A stretch of DNA of 64,000 bases from assembly GCF_035556095.1 (NCBI RefSeq), contig NZ_DATMFT010000010.1, forward strand, positions 36,663-100,662, written 5' to 3'. The notes under the pieces were generated by a model. It was not told the DNA's origin. It saw only the letters and a program-made list of their open reading frames with translations, and made no database searches. A program made the position numbers and the translations under genes. Below are positions 26,835 to 35,227 of this stretch, piece by piece (positions within the stretch are counted from its first letter, which is position 1; each line of letters starts with the position of its first letter). Origin of the DNA: Parapedobacter sp035556095 (lineage in GTDB: Bacteria; Bacteroidota; Bacteroidia; Sphingobacteriales; Sphingobacteriaceae).

Positions 26835-26862
26835 GATAATTGATAATTGATAGTGGATAATT
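26833..26862. repeat. 9-bp-period AT-rich tandem repeat
   Basis: ATGATAATTGATAATTGATA followed by a degenerate third copy (GGATAATTA). It abuts the DinB start codon. It is one of several short-period repeats of similar composition in this window. Confidence 0.7.
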
Positions 26863-26954
26863 ACTTTGTTCACTGCAAAGAAACGAAGTGTTGTTGACAG
26901 CGTTTTGTCAATAGCATCAGAAAAAATGGAAAATGGAAAATTGAGATAATTTAG

Positions 26955-26962
26955 TAACTTTG
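26955..26962 (+). promoter_or_regulatory. TAnnTTTG box before the toxin-antitoxin pair
   Basis: TAACTTTG lies 14 nt before the first possible start (26976). No -33 TTTG is found at the expected distance. It could drive antitoxin, toxin, parE and purU as one unit, because the gaps between these genes are very short. Confidence 0.45.
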
Positions 26963-26975
26963 GCTAAATCAAACA

Positions 26976-27194
26976 ATGCAGGTGACCATGGATACGCAAG
27001 CAGACATCAAATGGATACAGCGTGAGTTGAGCAAGGTTAGGGGCCCAGATTTGATAGAAGTTTTCAAACGGCTATTGCAGTTCAGAAAAAAAAATATGGC
27101 GGCTACAATCCAGGAATACAACGACGATATCGAAGCGTCTGAAAAGGATATTAAAGCTGGCAGGTTTATTCCCAAAACGAAGTGGATAAACTAA
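26976..27194 (+). CDS. Small putative antitoxin
   Basis: 72 residues (68 if translation begins at the ATG at 26988, which has AGGTGA almost directly before it). Charged helical protein: TQADIKWIQRELSKVRGPDL, FKRLLQFRKK, then an acidic tail EYNDDIEASEKDI. No DNA-binding motif is recognised with certainty. The call rests mainly on position: it ends 7 bp before a RelE/ParE-type toxin, in the order antitoxin then toxin. The C-terminal acidic part would be the toxin-neutralising segment. Confidence 0.6.
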   Translation: MQVTMDTQADIKWIQRELSKVRGPDLIEVFKRLLQFRKKNMAATIQEYNDDIEASEKDIKAGRFIPKTKWIN

Positions 27195-27201
27195 ATGAAG
27201 T

Positions 27202-27486
27202 ATGGAAGAGATCACTGTAATTTGGACAGAAACAACCAAGAAGCAATTACAGGAAATATATTTATACATCGCTGAAGAATCCATACTACAGGCAGACAAG
27301 GTTTTCAATAAACTTGTTGAATCTACAACAGGGCTATCCAATCATCCTAAAAAACATCCGTTGGATAAACACAAGATTAACAACAACGGAGATTACAGGG
27401 CCTACGAACTATTCCATTACCGGATTTCGTACCGAGCAGCTGATACTGCAATATACATACATTGTCCGAATAAGGAGTACCCATAA
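27202..27486 (+). CDS. RelE/ParE-type toxin with frameshifted C-terminus
   Basis: 94 residues as read. The family pattern is clear: ITVIWTETTKKQLQEIYLYI (first strand and helix), LVESTTGLSNHPKKHPLDKH and FHYRISYRAADTAIYI. After Ile86 the frame reads HCPNKEYP and stops. If one base (the C at 27460, within ATACATAC) is skipped, it instead continues as IVRIRSTHKNPEEY and stops at 27505, which is what the family normally ends with. A one-base insertion therefore seems to have replaced the last conserved strand. The basic/His residues of that strand are important for activity in the superfamily, so the toxin may be inactive. Whether its target would be gyrase (ParE) or ribosome-bound mRNA (RelE) cannot be told. 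Confidence 0.75.
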   Translation: MEEITVIWTETTKKQLQEIYLYIAEESILQADKVFNKLVESTTGLSNHPKKHPLDKHKINNNGDYRAYELFHYRISYRAADTAIYIHCPNKEYP

Positions 27487-27508
27487 AAATCCAGAAGAAT
27501 ATTAATAC

Positions 27509-29368
27509 ATGACCGCATATAACGAAGATAGTATACGCTCGCTCGATTGGAAAGAACACATTCGGCTCCGGCCGGGGATGTATATCGGCAAGCTGGGTGA
27601 TGGTTCAGCGTATGACGATGGCATCTACGTATTACTCAAAGAAGTGGTGGATAACTCAATCGATGAGTTTGTGATGGGCGCCGGGAGAACCATCGACATC
27701 AACATGAGCGAACAGAAGATTGCCGTGCGCGACTATGGCCGGGGTATCCCGTTGGGCTCGGTGGTAGATGTGGTGTCGAAGATCAATACAGGGGGTAAGT
27801 ACGACAGTAAAGCCTTCCAGAAATCGGTCGGCCTCAACGGCGTCGGTACCAAAGCGGTCAACGCACTTTCCACATCGTTCACCGTGCAGTCGTACCGCGA
27901 TGGGAAGACCCGGATTGCCGAGTTCGGCAAGGGAGAGCTGGTAAGGGACGAAGAGAAAACGACCACCCAACGAAACGGGACTGCCGTGACGTTTTACCCC
28001 GACGATAGTATTTTCAAAAACTACCACTACCGCGCAGAGTTCGTGGAAAACATGATTTGGAATTATGTCTTCCTCAACTCGGGGCTAACCATCAATTTCA
28101 ACGGCCAGAAATTCGTGTCCGAAAACGGGCTTAAAGACCTACTTGAACGGAATATCGATGCGGAGTCCATGCGTTACCCCATCATCCACCTTAAGGGCGA
28201 GGATATCGAAATTGCGATGACCCACGGCCAGCAGTATGGAGAAGAGTATTACTCGTTTGTAAATGGGCAACATACCACGCAAGGGGGCACACACCAAGCG
28301 GCTTTCCGCGAAGCATTGGTGAAGACGGTGCGCGAGTTTTACAAGAAGGATTACGATGCGTCCGATATCCGGGCCTCCATCATTGGGGCTGTTGCCATCA
28401 AGGTGCAAGAGCCCGTATTTGAATCGCAAACGAAAACCAAATTGGGCTCGCAGAGCATTGGTCCCGAAGGCCCAACCGTCCGCACCTTTATCAACGATTT
28501 CCTCAAAAAAGCGCTCGACGATTACTTGCACAAGCACAGTGAAACGGCCGACGCTTTGCTGAAACGGATCATGCAGTCGGAACGCGAACGGAAAGATATC
28601 GCCGGCATCAAAAAGTTGGCCAACGAACGTGCCAAAAAGGCTTCGCTGCACAACCGTAAGTTGCGCGATTGCAAAGTGCACTATGGTGACAAGCATGAGT
28701 TAGCCCAGGAAACCACCCTGTTCATCACCGAGGGTGATTCGGCGAGCGGGTCGATTACCAAGTCGCGCAACGTGCAGACCCAAGCCGTATTCAGCCTCAA
28801 AGGCAAGCCGCTCAATGCATTCGGCCTCACCAAAAAAGTGGTGTATGAAAATGAGGAATTCAACCTCCTCCAGCATGCGCTCAATATTGAAGACGGATTG
28901 GATGGGCTCCGTTATAACCACATTGTCATCGCCACCGATGCCGATGTGGACGGCATGCACATCCGCCTGCTGTTGATGACCTTCTTCCTCCAATTTTTCC
29001 CCGACCTCGTGAAAGCGGGACATGTATCGATTTTACAAACGCCGTTATTCCGGGTGCGCAATAAAAAGGAGACCATTTATTGCTACAGCGATGAAGAGCG
29101 CCAACGTGCCATTATGAAATTAGGAGGCAAGCCGGAAATCACACGTTTTAAGGGCTTGGGAGAGATTTCGCCGGAAGAGTTCGGGCTGTTTATCGGCGAA
29201 GATATGCGACTTGATCCTGTCATCCTTTTAAAGGAACTGAAAATAAAGCAACTATTGGAATATTATATGGGCAAGAATACCCCCGACAGGCAAAAGCACA
29301 TCGTAAACAACCTACGTGTAGAAATGGATATCGCCGAGGAATCGAAAACCGAAGAACTGGTGGCTTAA
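27509..29368 (+). CDS. parE: DNA topoisomerase IV subunit B (ATPase/TOPRIM subunit)
   Basis: 619 residues, the usual length for the shorter type IIA B-subunit of Bacteroidota. The GHKL ATPase motifs are EVVDNSIDEF (45-54, catalytic Glu45 and Asn49), DYGRGIPLG and VGLNGVGTKAVNALS. A transducer domain follows, then TOPRIM with EGDSASGS (Glu408) and DADVDGMHIR, and the C-terminal block RFKGLGEISPEEFG. With subunit A (not in this window) it decatenates chromosomes and relaxes supercoils. It starts 3 bp after the end of the restored toxin frame. A gyrB paralogue elsewhere would be expected. Confidence 0.9.
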   Translation: MTAYNEDSIRSLDWKEHIRLRPGMYIGKLGDGSAYDDGIYVLLKEVVDNSIDEFVMGAGRTIDINMSEQKIAVRDYGRGIPLGSVVDVVSKINTGGKYDSKAFQKSVGLNGVGTKAVNALSTSFTVQSYRDGKTRIAEFGKGELVRDEEKTTTQRNGTAVTFYPDDSIFKNYHYRAEFVENMIWNYVFLNSGLTINFNGQKFVSENGLKDLLERNIDAESMRYPIIHLKGEDIEIAMTHGQQYGEEYYSFVNGQHTTQGGTHQAAFREALVKTVREFYKKDYDASDIRASIIGAVAIKVQEPVFESQTKTKLGSQSIGPEGPTVRTFINDFLKKALDDYLHKHSETADALLKRIMQSERERKDIAGIKKLANERAKKASLHNRKLRDCKVHYGDKHELAQETTLFITEGDSASGSITKSRNVQTQAVFSLKGKPLNAFGLTKKVVYENEEFNLLQHALNIEDGLDGLRYNHIVIATDADVDGMHIRLLLMTFFLQFFPDLVKAGHVSILQTPLFRVRNKKETIYCYSDEERQRAIMKLGGKPEITRFKGLGEISPEEFGLFIGEDMRLDPVILLKELKIKQLLEYYMGKNTPDRQKHIVNNLRVEMDIAEESKTEELVA

Positions 29369-29374
29369 TAGATC

Positions 29375-30217
29375 ATGATAAACCAAACCCTTATTCTTAT
29401 CCAGTGCCACGATGCTGTGGGACTGGTTGGCCAGATTGCCAATACGGTAGCACACCATTCCCTCAACATCGTCACCATGCGCGAATACGTGGACGAAGCA
29501 GCCGAACGTTTTTACGTGCGGATTGTGTGCGCCGGGAAAGCAGAAAACAACGAGCTGCTCACCGCCGACCTTATCGAGGCATTGCCAGTAGGCGCTACAG
29601 TAACGGTTAACCCACCGCAGCAGAAGCGGCTGGCCATTCTGGTAACCAAAGAACACCATTGCCTCGGCGACATCATTGTTCGTTACTTTTTCAATACGTT
29701 GGGTGCCGAAGTATGCTGCGTGGTGGGAAATTACGACGAGTTGAGTGCATTTACCCAACGATTTAACATCCCATTTTACCATGTAACCCACGAAGGGAAA
29801 TCCAAAGCGGAATTTGAGTTGGAGATTGCGCACCTATTGGATTCGCACCGCCCGGACTACATCGTACTGGCTAAGTTTATGCGGATACTTTCGGCCGATT
29901 TCGTCAATCGTTATACAGGTCGTATTATCAATATCCACCATTCGTTTCTTCCAGCGTTCATTGGGGCCAGCCCATATAAACAGGCACACCAACGGGGCGT
30001 GAAGCTGATTGGCGCTACGGCCCATTTCGTGACCAGTGACCTCGACCAGGGTCCAATCATTGCGCAGGATATACGCCCTGTAAACCACAGCTACACCGTA
30101 AAAGATATGGTACGCGCTGGCAAGGAAGTCGAGAAATCGGTACTAAGTAAGGCATTGCGGCTGGTCATCGAAGACCGGGTTATCATTACGGGGAATAAGA
30201 CGGTGGTTTTTGAGTAG
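29375..30217 (+). CDS. purU: Formyltetrahydrofolate deformylase
   Basis: 280 residues. An N-terminal ACT domain (about 5-80: LILIQCHDAVGLVGQIANTV) is joined to a formyltransferase-fold hydrolase (about 88-278). The hydrolase carries YIVLAKFMRILSADFV, NIHHSFLPAFIGASPYKQAH (catalytic His) and GATAHFVTSDLDQGPIIAQD (catalytic Asp). It hydrolyses 10-formyl-THF to formate and THF, balancing the one-carbon pool and feeding formate-dependent purine synthesis. It begins 6 bp after parE. Confidence 0.95.
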   Translation: MINQTLILIQCHDAVGLVGQIANTVAHHSLNIVTMREYVDEAAERFYVRIVCAGKAENNELLTADLIEALPVGATVTVNPPQQKRLAILVTKEHHCLGDIIVRYFFNTLGAEVCCVVGNYDELSAFTQRFNIPFYHVTHEGKSKAEFELEIAHLLDSHRPDYIVLAKFMRILSADFVNRYTGRIINIHHSFLPAFIGASPYKQAHQRGVKLIGATAHFVTSDLDQGPIIAQDIRPVNHSYTVKDMVRAGKEVEKSVLSKALRLVIEDRVIITGNKTVVFE

Positions 30218-30231
30218 GATAAAAAAATTGG

Positions 30232-30272
30232 ACGCGGATTACACCCGATTAAGTGGATTTACACAGATTTTG
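30232..30272. repeat. Two imperfect copies of a 20-bp intergenic word
   Basis: GCGGATTACACCCGATTAAG is followed by GTGGATTTACACAGATTTTG (15 of 20 positions equal). It lies between purU and the convergent methyltransferase gene. No stem-loop or coding potential is seen. Confidence 0.6.
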
Positions 30273-30285
30273 CGGGAGCGACCCG

Positions 30286-31203
30286 TTAGCCTAACTTTTT
30301 AAACTTTCCAAATACGCCCAACGGCAACTTACTCCCTGCAGTAGACTGCAAATATAGCTCGCCCGTTTCGAGGTTTTGTACATCCGGCAACGCCGCCTTG
30401 ATCAGGTTTTCGACAATGACCGACGAGAATCCTAATGAATACGTGTTCAAGATCAAAAAATGCTCTTGCGGGTCGAGTAGCTGGACAACATCGCGCATCA
30501 TCTCGGCAATATGGTCTTCCAACTTCCATTTCTCACCCTTCGGTCCGTGCCCGTAGGCCGGTGGGTCGAGGATGATGCCGTGGTACTGGTTGCCACGCTT
30601 CAGCTCGCGCTTCACGAATTTAAGTGCATCTTCGACAACCCAGCGCGTATCTGAGAGGCCTGACAGCTCCTGGTTTTCGTTGGCCCACGTAACCACCTGC
30701 TTAATGGAGTCCACGTGTGTGGTAACCGCACCCGCAGCACGCGCAATCAGGGACGCCCCGCCGGTATAGGCAAACAGGTTGAGCACCTTGGGGCGCGGCG
30801 TACGAAATGATTTTATAGCCCCGGAAATATAGTCCCAATTGACCGCCTGTTCGGGAAAAACCCCGACATGTTTGAACGAGGTAAGGCCGAGGCGCATTTT
30901 GATGGCAACATCGTGATTACGGTAGCTAATATGCCAGCGGTCAGACAGCTTAGGATTTTTTTTGATCCAATCGCCACTGGTGGCGGACCGTCCCCTAAAT
31001 CGGATATCGTGCCTTTTCAGCCATTCCGCTTCTGCAAGTCCCTTCGCCCACACCGCCTGCGGTTCGGGCCGGATCAGTATGCGGTCGCCAAACCGCTCCA
31101 GCTTTTCAAAATTACCACAATCGATGAGCTCGTAGTCTTCCCAATACTGGGGCGTAAGAAGTTGGATGTCGTTGTTCGCTGCCAAAGTAAGCTTATCTTC
31201 CAT
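30286..31203 (-). CDS. Class I SAM-dependent methyltransferase, RlmI/COG1092-like
   Basis: 305 residues. The N-terminal half is a substrate-recognition region (RILIRPEPQAVWAKGL, KMRLGLTSFKHVGVFPEQAV). It is followed by a Rossmann methyltransferase fold with motif I NLFAYTGGASLIAR, the acidic loop THVDSIKQVVTWANEN and motif IV ILDPPAYGHGPKGEKW. The DPPxYG-type motif and layout resemble RlmI-type 23S rRNA cytosine-C5 methyltransferases, but the PUA domain of RlmI is absent, so the target base is uncertain. It is followed upstream by mlaF with 7 bp between them, and is possibly co-transcribed with the mla genes. Confidence 0.8.
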   Translation of the reverse strand: MEDKLTLAANNDIQLLTPQYWEDYELIDCGNFEKLERFGDRILIRPEPQAVWAKGLAEAEWLKRHDIRFRGRSATSGDWIKKNPKLSDRWHISYRNHDVAIKMRLGLTSFKHVGVFPEQAVNWDYISGAIKSFRTPRPKVLNLFAYTGGASLIARAAGAVTTHVDSIKQVVTWANENQELSGLSDTRWVVEDALKFVKRELKRGNQYHGIILDPPAYGHGPKGEKWKLEDHIAEMMRDVVQLLDPQEHFLILNTYSLGFSSVIVENLIKAALPDVQNLETGELYLQSTAGSKLPLGVFGKFKKLG

Positions 31204-31210
31204 TTCCGTT

Positions 31211-31963
31211 CTAAAACCGTTCTTTTGCCGCTTTCATAAAGGGACTTGCGAACACAAAACTGTTCAATTCCTTCACATCTGAGTGGGCGATTTCCTTATT
31301 TGAGCCTTCCCACCATTTCTGCCCTTTGTATAAAAAGATGATGTAGTCACCGATACCCATCACCGAATTCATATCGTGGGTTACCACCACGGTAGTACAT
31401 TGATATTCTTCGGTCAGTTCGGAGATCAATTCATCAATCACGATGGCTGTTTCTGGGTCGAGGCCGGAGTTCGGTTCATCGACAAAAAGATATTTCGGGC
31501 TCATGCTGATGGCACGGGCAATACCAACGCGCTTCTTCATCCCGCCCGAAAGCTCGGCTGGATACAGCTTGTTTCGCCCCGCAAGATTTACACGTTCCAA
31601 GCAAAAGTTGGCTCGGTCAATTTTCTCACTTCGGCTCATATCCGTAAACATCTCCAGCGGAAAGATGATATTCTGCTCTACAGTCATCGAATCAAACAAG
31701 GCCGAATTCTGAAATAACATCCCGATCTCCTTGCGGATGGGTATACGGTCTTCAAAATCCATTCGGGTAAAATCCTCGCCTTGGTAAAGAACTCTCCCCT
31801 GTTCGGGACGGTGCAACCCGACCATACATTTCAACAGCGTGCTCTTTCCCGATCCCGACCCACCGATAATCAAGCTGATCCGGCCCGGCTCGAACTTCGC
31901 ATCAATGCCGCGTAATACATGGTTGTCACCGAATGATTTATGGATGTTTTGAACTTCAATCAT
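31211..31963 (-). CDS. MlaF-type ABC transporter ATPase (phospholipid transport)
   Basis: 250 residues. Walker A GGSGSGKS (34-41), Q-loop region GMLFQNSALFDSMTVEQNI, ABC signature LSGGMKKRVGIARAI, Walker B YLFVDEP and the switch His in VVTHDMNS. Together with the MlaE-type permease immediately upstream it forms the inner-membrane part of an Mla/MCE lipid-transport system that moves phospholipids between inner and outer membranes. The MCE substrate-binding protein (MlaD) is not in the adjacent genes. The two genes are 22 bp apart. Confidence 0.9.
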   Translation of the reverse strand: MIEVQNIHKSFGDNHVLRGIDAKFEPGRISLIIGGSGSGKSTLLKCMVGLHRPEQGRVLYQGEDFTRMDFEDRIPIRKEIGMLFQNSALFDSMTVEQNIIFPLEMFTDMSRSEKIDRANFCLERVNLAGRNKLYPAELSGGMKKRVGIARAISMSPKYLFVDEPNSGLDPETAIVIDELISELTEEYQCTTVVVTHDMNSVMGIGDYIIFLYKGQKWWEGSNKEIAHSDVKELNSFVFASPFMKAAKERF

Positions 31964-31985
31964 ATGATTCTATTGGTAAAAAGGG

Positions 31986-32720
31986 TTAGAGCATGAGGGC
32001 CGTTACAATATAATCGGCCACCAAAATGGTAATACAACTGATGACCACGCCACGCGTGCTGGCTTGGCCTACCTCCAACGCGCCGCCACGAACGTAAAAC
32101 CCTTTGAAAGCCGAAACCGACGTGATAATAAACCCAAATACAAACGCCTTCACCAACGCCACCGCAACGGTATAACCAATAAACCCGTCAGTAATTCCGT
32201 TGATATAATCGGCCGGGGTAACTGCCCCCGAAAGTGAACCACCCAGAAGTCCGCCGACCAACGCCAGGAAAATGGACATGATCACCAATACCGGAATCAT
32301 CGTAATGCCCGCCAATATTTTTGGAAGGATAAGGTATCCGGGTGCATTGATACCCATGATCTCCAATGCGTCAATCTGCTCCGTCACCCGCATGGAGCCG
32401 ATCTGCGACGAAATAGACGAGCCCACTTTCCCCGCCAACACCAGCGCCGTGATGGTCGGACTCAACTCCAGAATACTCGAATCGCGGTTGATCTGCCCGA
32501 TAACCGAAGTAGGAATCAAATCAGAAACCAATTGGAAAGCAATCTGCATGGTCATTACAGCACCCACAAAGGTAGAGATAATGCCAATTAGTCCCAGTGA
32601 GCCCACACCAATCTCGTTCATTTCATGGATGATTTCTTTCCAGTATATGCGCCATTTTTCCGGTCGCCGGAAGACCGATTTTAATAACAATAAGTATTGT
32701 CCGAAGTAGGTGAAAAACAT
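31986..32720 (-). CDS. MlaE-type ABC transporter permease
   Basis: 244 residues with five or six hydrophobic segments. The MlaE family landmarks are an amphipathic N-terminal helix, IISTFVGAVMTMQIAFQL, ALVLAGKVGSSISSQIGSMR and EQIDALEIMGINAPGYLILP near the middle, and VFGFIITSVSAFKGFYVRGG near the end. It forms the membrane channel with MlaF. No consensus promoter is seen ahead of it. Confidence 0.9.
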   Translation of the reverse strand: MFFTYFGQYLLLLKSVFRRPEKWRIYWKEIIHEMNEIGVGSLGLIGIISTFVGAVMTMQIAFQLVSDLIPTSVIGQINRDSSILELSPTITALVLAGKVGSSISSQIGSMRVTEQIDALEIMGINAPGYLILPKILAGITMIPVLVIMSIFLALVGGLLGGSLSGAVTPADYINGITDGFIGYTVAVALVKAFVFGFIITSVSAFKGFYVRGGALEVGQASTRGVVISCITILVADYIVTALML

Positions 32721-32880
32721 ATATTACTTGGGTATATTCAGTATGATATTGGATGCCATATAGTGGTTAAAGATACATGTTTTACGGTTATGAACGAAAA
32801 TAACCGTGCTATTGTTTGGGATGCCAATAACAATCCTTGGGGCGACACCTTATTTAAAGAGCAAATGGAGCATTACCGAA

Positions 32881-32911
32881 TTGCATTTAAAGTTCAATTT
32901 CGTTAAGTTTG
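32881..32911 (+). promoter_or_regulatory. Promoter of the SDR gene
   Basis: TTG (32881-32883), 20 nt, then TAAGTTTG (32904-32911). The ATG at 32928 is about 10 nt beyond the predicted start site. Confidence 0.6.
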
Positions 32912-32927
32912 ATTAGAAAAAAAAAGT

Positions 32928-33647
32928 ATGTCGTTATACAACAATTATACCGCTTTAATCACAGGTGCTACCAAAGGGATGGGACGTACCATCGCCGAAA
33001 AACTCGCCCAATCTGGCTATAACCTGTTGCTGATCGCCCGTGATAGCCAAGCACTTAAAGCACTTAAGGGAAGGCTCGAAACGCTGCATGTGGGTATCAA
33101 TGTAGCCTATTTGACATGCGATTTTTCCAAACACGAACAGGTGAGTACGTTGATTACCACAATAGAAAACCTAGCAACGGATGTAGATATACTGGTTAAT
33201 AATGTTGGCATATTCAAGCCTGCCTCCATACTGGATGAATCGGACGCTGATTTCAATCAGCAAATGCAAATCAACTACTACACGCCCCACCTCCTATCGC
33301 GCGCCATCGGCCGCCGCATGCGGCAAAACCGGCGTGGGCATATCTTCAACATCAGCTCGATAGCCAGCCGGGAGCCCGTATCATCCGCAGGCACATACAC
33401 TGTAACAAAATTTGCAGTGCGGGGTCTAACCCATGTATTGCGGGATGAATTGAGGCCATACGACGTGAAAGTGACCGAAATCATCCCAGGTTCAACACTG
33501 ACTTCCTCGTGGAAAGGCACCGAAGTCCCTGCCGACGAGTTTATACTGTCGACAGACATCGCTGAGGCTATCGTCACCTGTCTCCGGATGAGTAAAGGTG
33601 CCAATGTGGACGAAATCGTGATAAAACCAAAATACGGTAACAGTTAA
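32928..33647 (+). CDS. Short-chain dehydrogenase/reductase
   Basis: 239 residues, the classical SDR length. Cofactor motif TGATKGMGRTIAEKL (TGxxxGxG, residues about 12-19), VDILVNNVGIF (NNxG), and the catalytic Ser in FNISSIAS with YTVTK (YxxxK). Proline-rich exit loop TEIIPGSTLTSS. Basic residues after the second strand (LLLIARDSQALK) favour NADP(H). The substrate is unknown. It is followed 13 bp later by the PspC gene, but a functional link is not evident. Confidence 0.9.
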   Translation: MSLYNNYTALITGATKGMGRTIAEKLAQSGYNLLLIARDSQALKALKGRLETLHVGINVAYLTCDFSKHEQVSTLITTIENLATDVDILVNNVGIFKPASILDESDADFNQQMQINYYTPHLLSRAIGRRMRQNRRGHIFNISSIASREPVSSAGTYTVTKFAVRGLTHVLRDELRPYDVKVTEIIPGSTLTSSWKGTEVPADEFILSTDIAEAIVTCLRMSKGANVDEIVIKPKYGNS

Positions 33648-33660
33648 AAAGGGATAATCC

Positions 33661-34260
33661 ATGGAAAAGAAACTTCAACGCATACCGCATGAAGGTGCAG
33701 TGGCAGGTGTTTGCGCCGGTTTGGGGGCGTATTTCGGCATAGATAAGACTTGGGTACGAATAGCTTTCATCGGCAGCGTCTTTTTTTCCGGCTACATGGG
33801 AATTGGACTTTTGGGCCCTCTGGCCTATATCATTCTTTGGATTGTGCTTCCCATAAAATCTTTTGTGTTGCCGCACGACCCTTTTAACGTGGATTACAGA
33901 GCGCCGTCCGCCCAACCAATGGAGAGTTTCGAAGCCTACCCACCCCATGCGTGGGATAATGCTTCCAGGCCCGTAACACGCGGCACCAAGGTAAGCAAAG
34001 ACCGGTACGTAGCGGGATTAATTTTAGTGATATTGGGGGTGTTCTTTTTGTTGCACCAGTTGGATATTTTCTATTGGCGCGATTTTGCCCGGTTCTGGCC
34101 TGTCCTCATCATCATCATGGGCCTAATCACCATCTTTGGCGCATTCAAGCAACAGAAGGCTAAACCGTTCTCGGTGAACGACACAGATGCGCAAGCGCCC
34201 CAAAATAAGCCAGACGACCCCGCCGACAATACAGGTAACGATCAGGCTTACACCAAATAA
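33661..34260 (+). CDS. PspC-domain membrane protein with LiaF-type transmembrane region
   Basis: 199 residues. The N-terminal PspC domain (about 1-62) contains IPHEGAVAGVCAGLGAYFGI, then two hydrophobic helices. A polar linker is followed by a second two-helix unit (about 117-165, YVAGLILVILGVFFLLHQLD and FWPVLIIIMGLITIFGAF) of the LiaI/LiaF type, and an acidic C-terminal tail. PspC proteins take part in envelope-stress responses. It is first of three tightly spaced membrane-protein genes (10 and 3 bp gaps). Confidence 0.85.
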   Translation: MEKKLQRIPHEGAVAGVCAGLGAYFGIDKTWVRIAFIGSVFFSGYMGIGLLGPLAYIILWIVLPIKSFVLPHDPFNVDYRAPSAQPMESFEAYPPHAWDNASRPVTRGTKVSKDRYVAGLILVILGVFFLLHQLDIFYWRDFARFWPVLIIIMGLITIFGAFKQQKAKPFSVNDTDAQAPQNKPDDPADNTGNDQAYTK

Positions 34261-34270
34261 TTGAATTGTT

Positions 34271-35224
34271 ATGAACAAACAAAAACTAAGCTGGGGACTC
34301 ATCCTACTGTTTGTAGGCGGTGTCTTGTTATTGGATAACCTCGACGTTATCGATTTCTACTGGCGGTCGGTGTTTAGCATGTGGCCCGTTATCCTCATCA
34401 TCATCGGTGTCAACCTATTGGTACCCAAGCGTGGTATCGGAAATATCGTGTCGATCATTGTAACCGTTGCGGCATTAGCATTCCTTGCATTCCGAGGTAC
34501 ATTTCCACCGCACGACAACTGGTGGAACTTCGACAATAAGGGGTGGAAAGCAGAAAGAAGAATCTCGTCGAATAACAACGAGAGGCGGCAAAAATCGAGT
34601 GGGGTATTCACACATGCATATGACAGCACCATCACTACGGGGCACCTACACATTAAAGGCGGGGCGGTGGAATATGAAATCGAGGGGCTGACAGACGATT
34701 TGTTCCATGCTGAAGCCACAAGCACCATCGGAGCACACCAACTGGAAACCATAACTAACGGCTCCGATGCCAACCTCACGTTCAGTATGCGAGATACCGA
34801 GAAAGGGAATTGGAATATACGGGGTGATGAAAATTGGGCCAAAATCAGCTTAAACCGCAACCCGATATGGCGTATTTCACTCGATATGGGAGCAGGTACA
34901 GCGGAGTTCGACCTCACCAAGTACAAGATAGCGAGCCTTAATTTCAATGGTGGCGCTGCATCATTCGAAGCGAAACTGGGCATGCCACTTGACGAAACCA
35001 CAATAACGGCCGAGTCAGGCGTAGCCAGCGTGGAAATCGAGATACCGCGTGCCGCGGCTTGCAAGATTGTTATTAAATCAGGGCTATCTTCGAGGGATTT
35101 CCCCGGATTCGTGAAACAAGAAGATGGTTCCTATACAACCGATGGCTATGACCGAGCCAGTCACCGGTTTGTTGTCAATCTAAAAGGTGGGCTGAGTTCA
35201 TTCGCAGTGAAACGTTATGACTAA
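34271..35224 (+). CDS. LiaF-like membrane protein with beta-helical C-terminal domain
   Basis: 317 residues. The N-terminal membrane part (about 1-80: WGLILLFVGGVLLLDNLDVI, MWPVILIIIGVNLLVPK) repeats the LiaI/LiaF unit seen in the preceding gene. A charged linker (RRISSNNNERRQ) leads into a repetitive beta-structured domain (HLHIKGGAVEYEIEG, ISLDMGAGTAEFDLT, SLNFNGGAASFEAKLG, ITAESGVASVEIEIP) of the LiaF C-terminal/'toast-rack' type. Probably a sensor or modulator of envelope stress. Confidence 0.8.
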   Translation: MNKQKLSWGLILLFVGGVLLLDNLDVIDFYWRSVFSMWPVILIIIGVNLLVPKRGIGNIVSIIVTVAALAFLAFRGTFPPHDNWWNFDNKGWKAERRISSNNNERRQKSSGVFTHAYDSTITTGHLHIKGGAVEYEIEGLTDDLFHAEATSTIGAHQLETITNGSDANLTFSMRDTEKGNWNIRGDENWAKISLNRNPIWRISLDMGAGTAEFDLTKYKIASLNFNGGAASFEAKLGMPLDETTITAESGVASVEIEIPRAAACKIVIKSGLSSRDFPGFVKQEDGSYTTDGYDRASHRFVVNLKGGLSSFAVKRYD

Positions 35225-35227
35225 GCG

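Noticed and set aside
32697..32906. 69-residue plus-strand frame between mlaE and the SDR gene
   Set aside because: Begins antisense within mlaE, has no family resemblance, and its end overlaps the SDR promoter.
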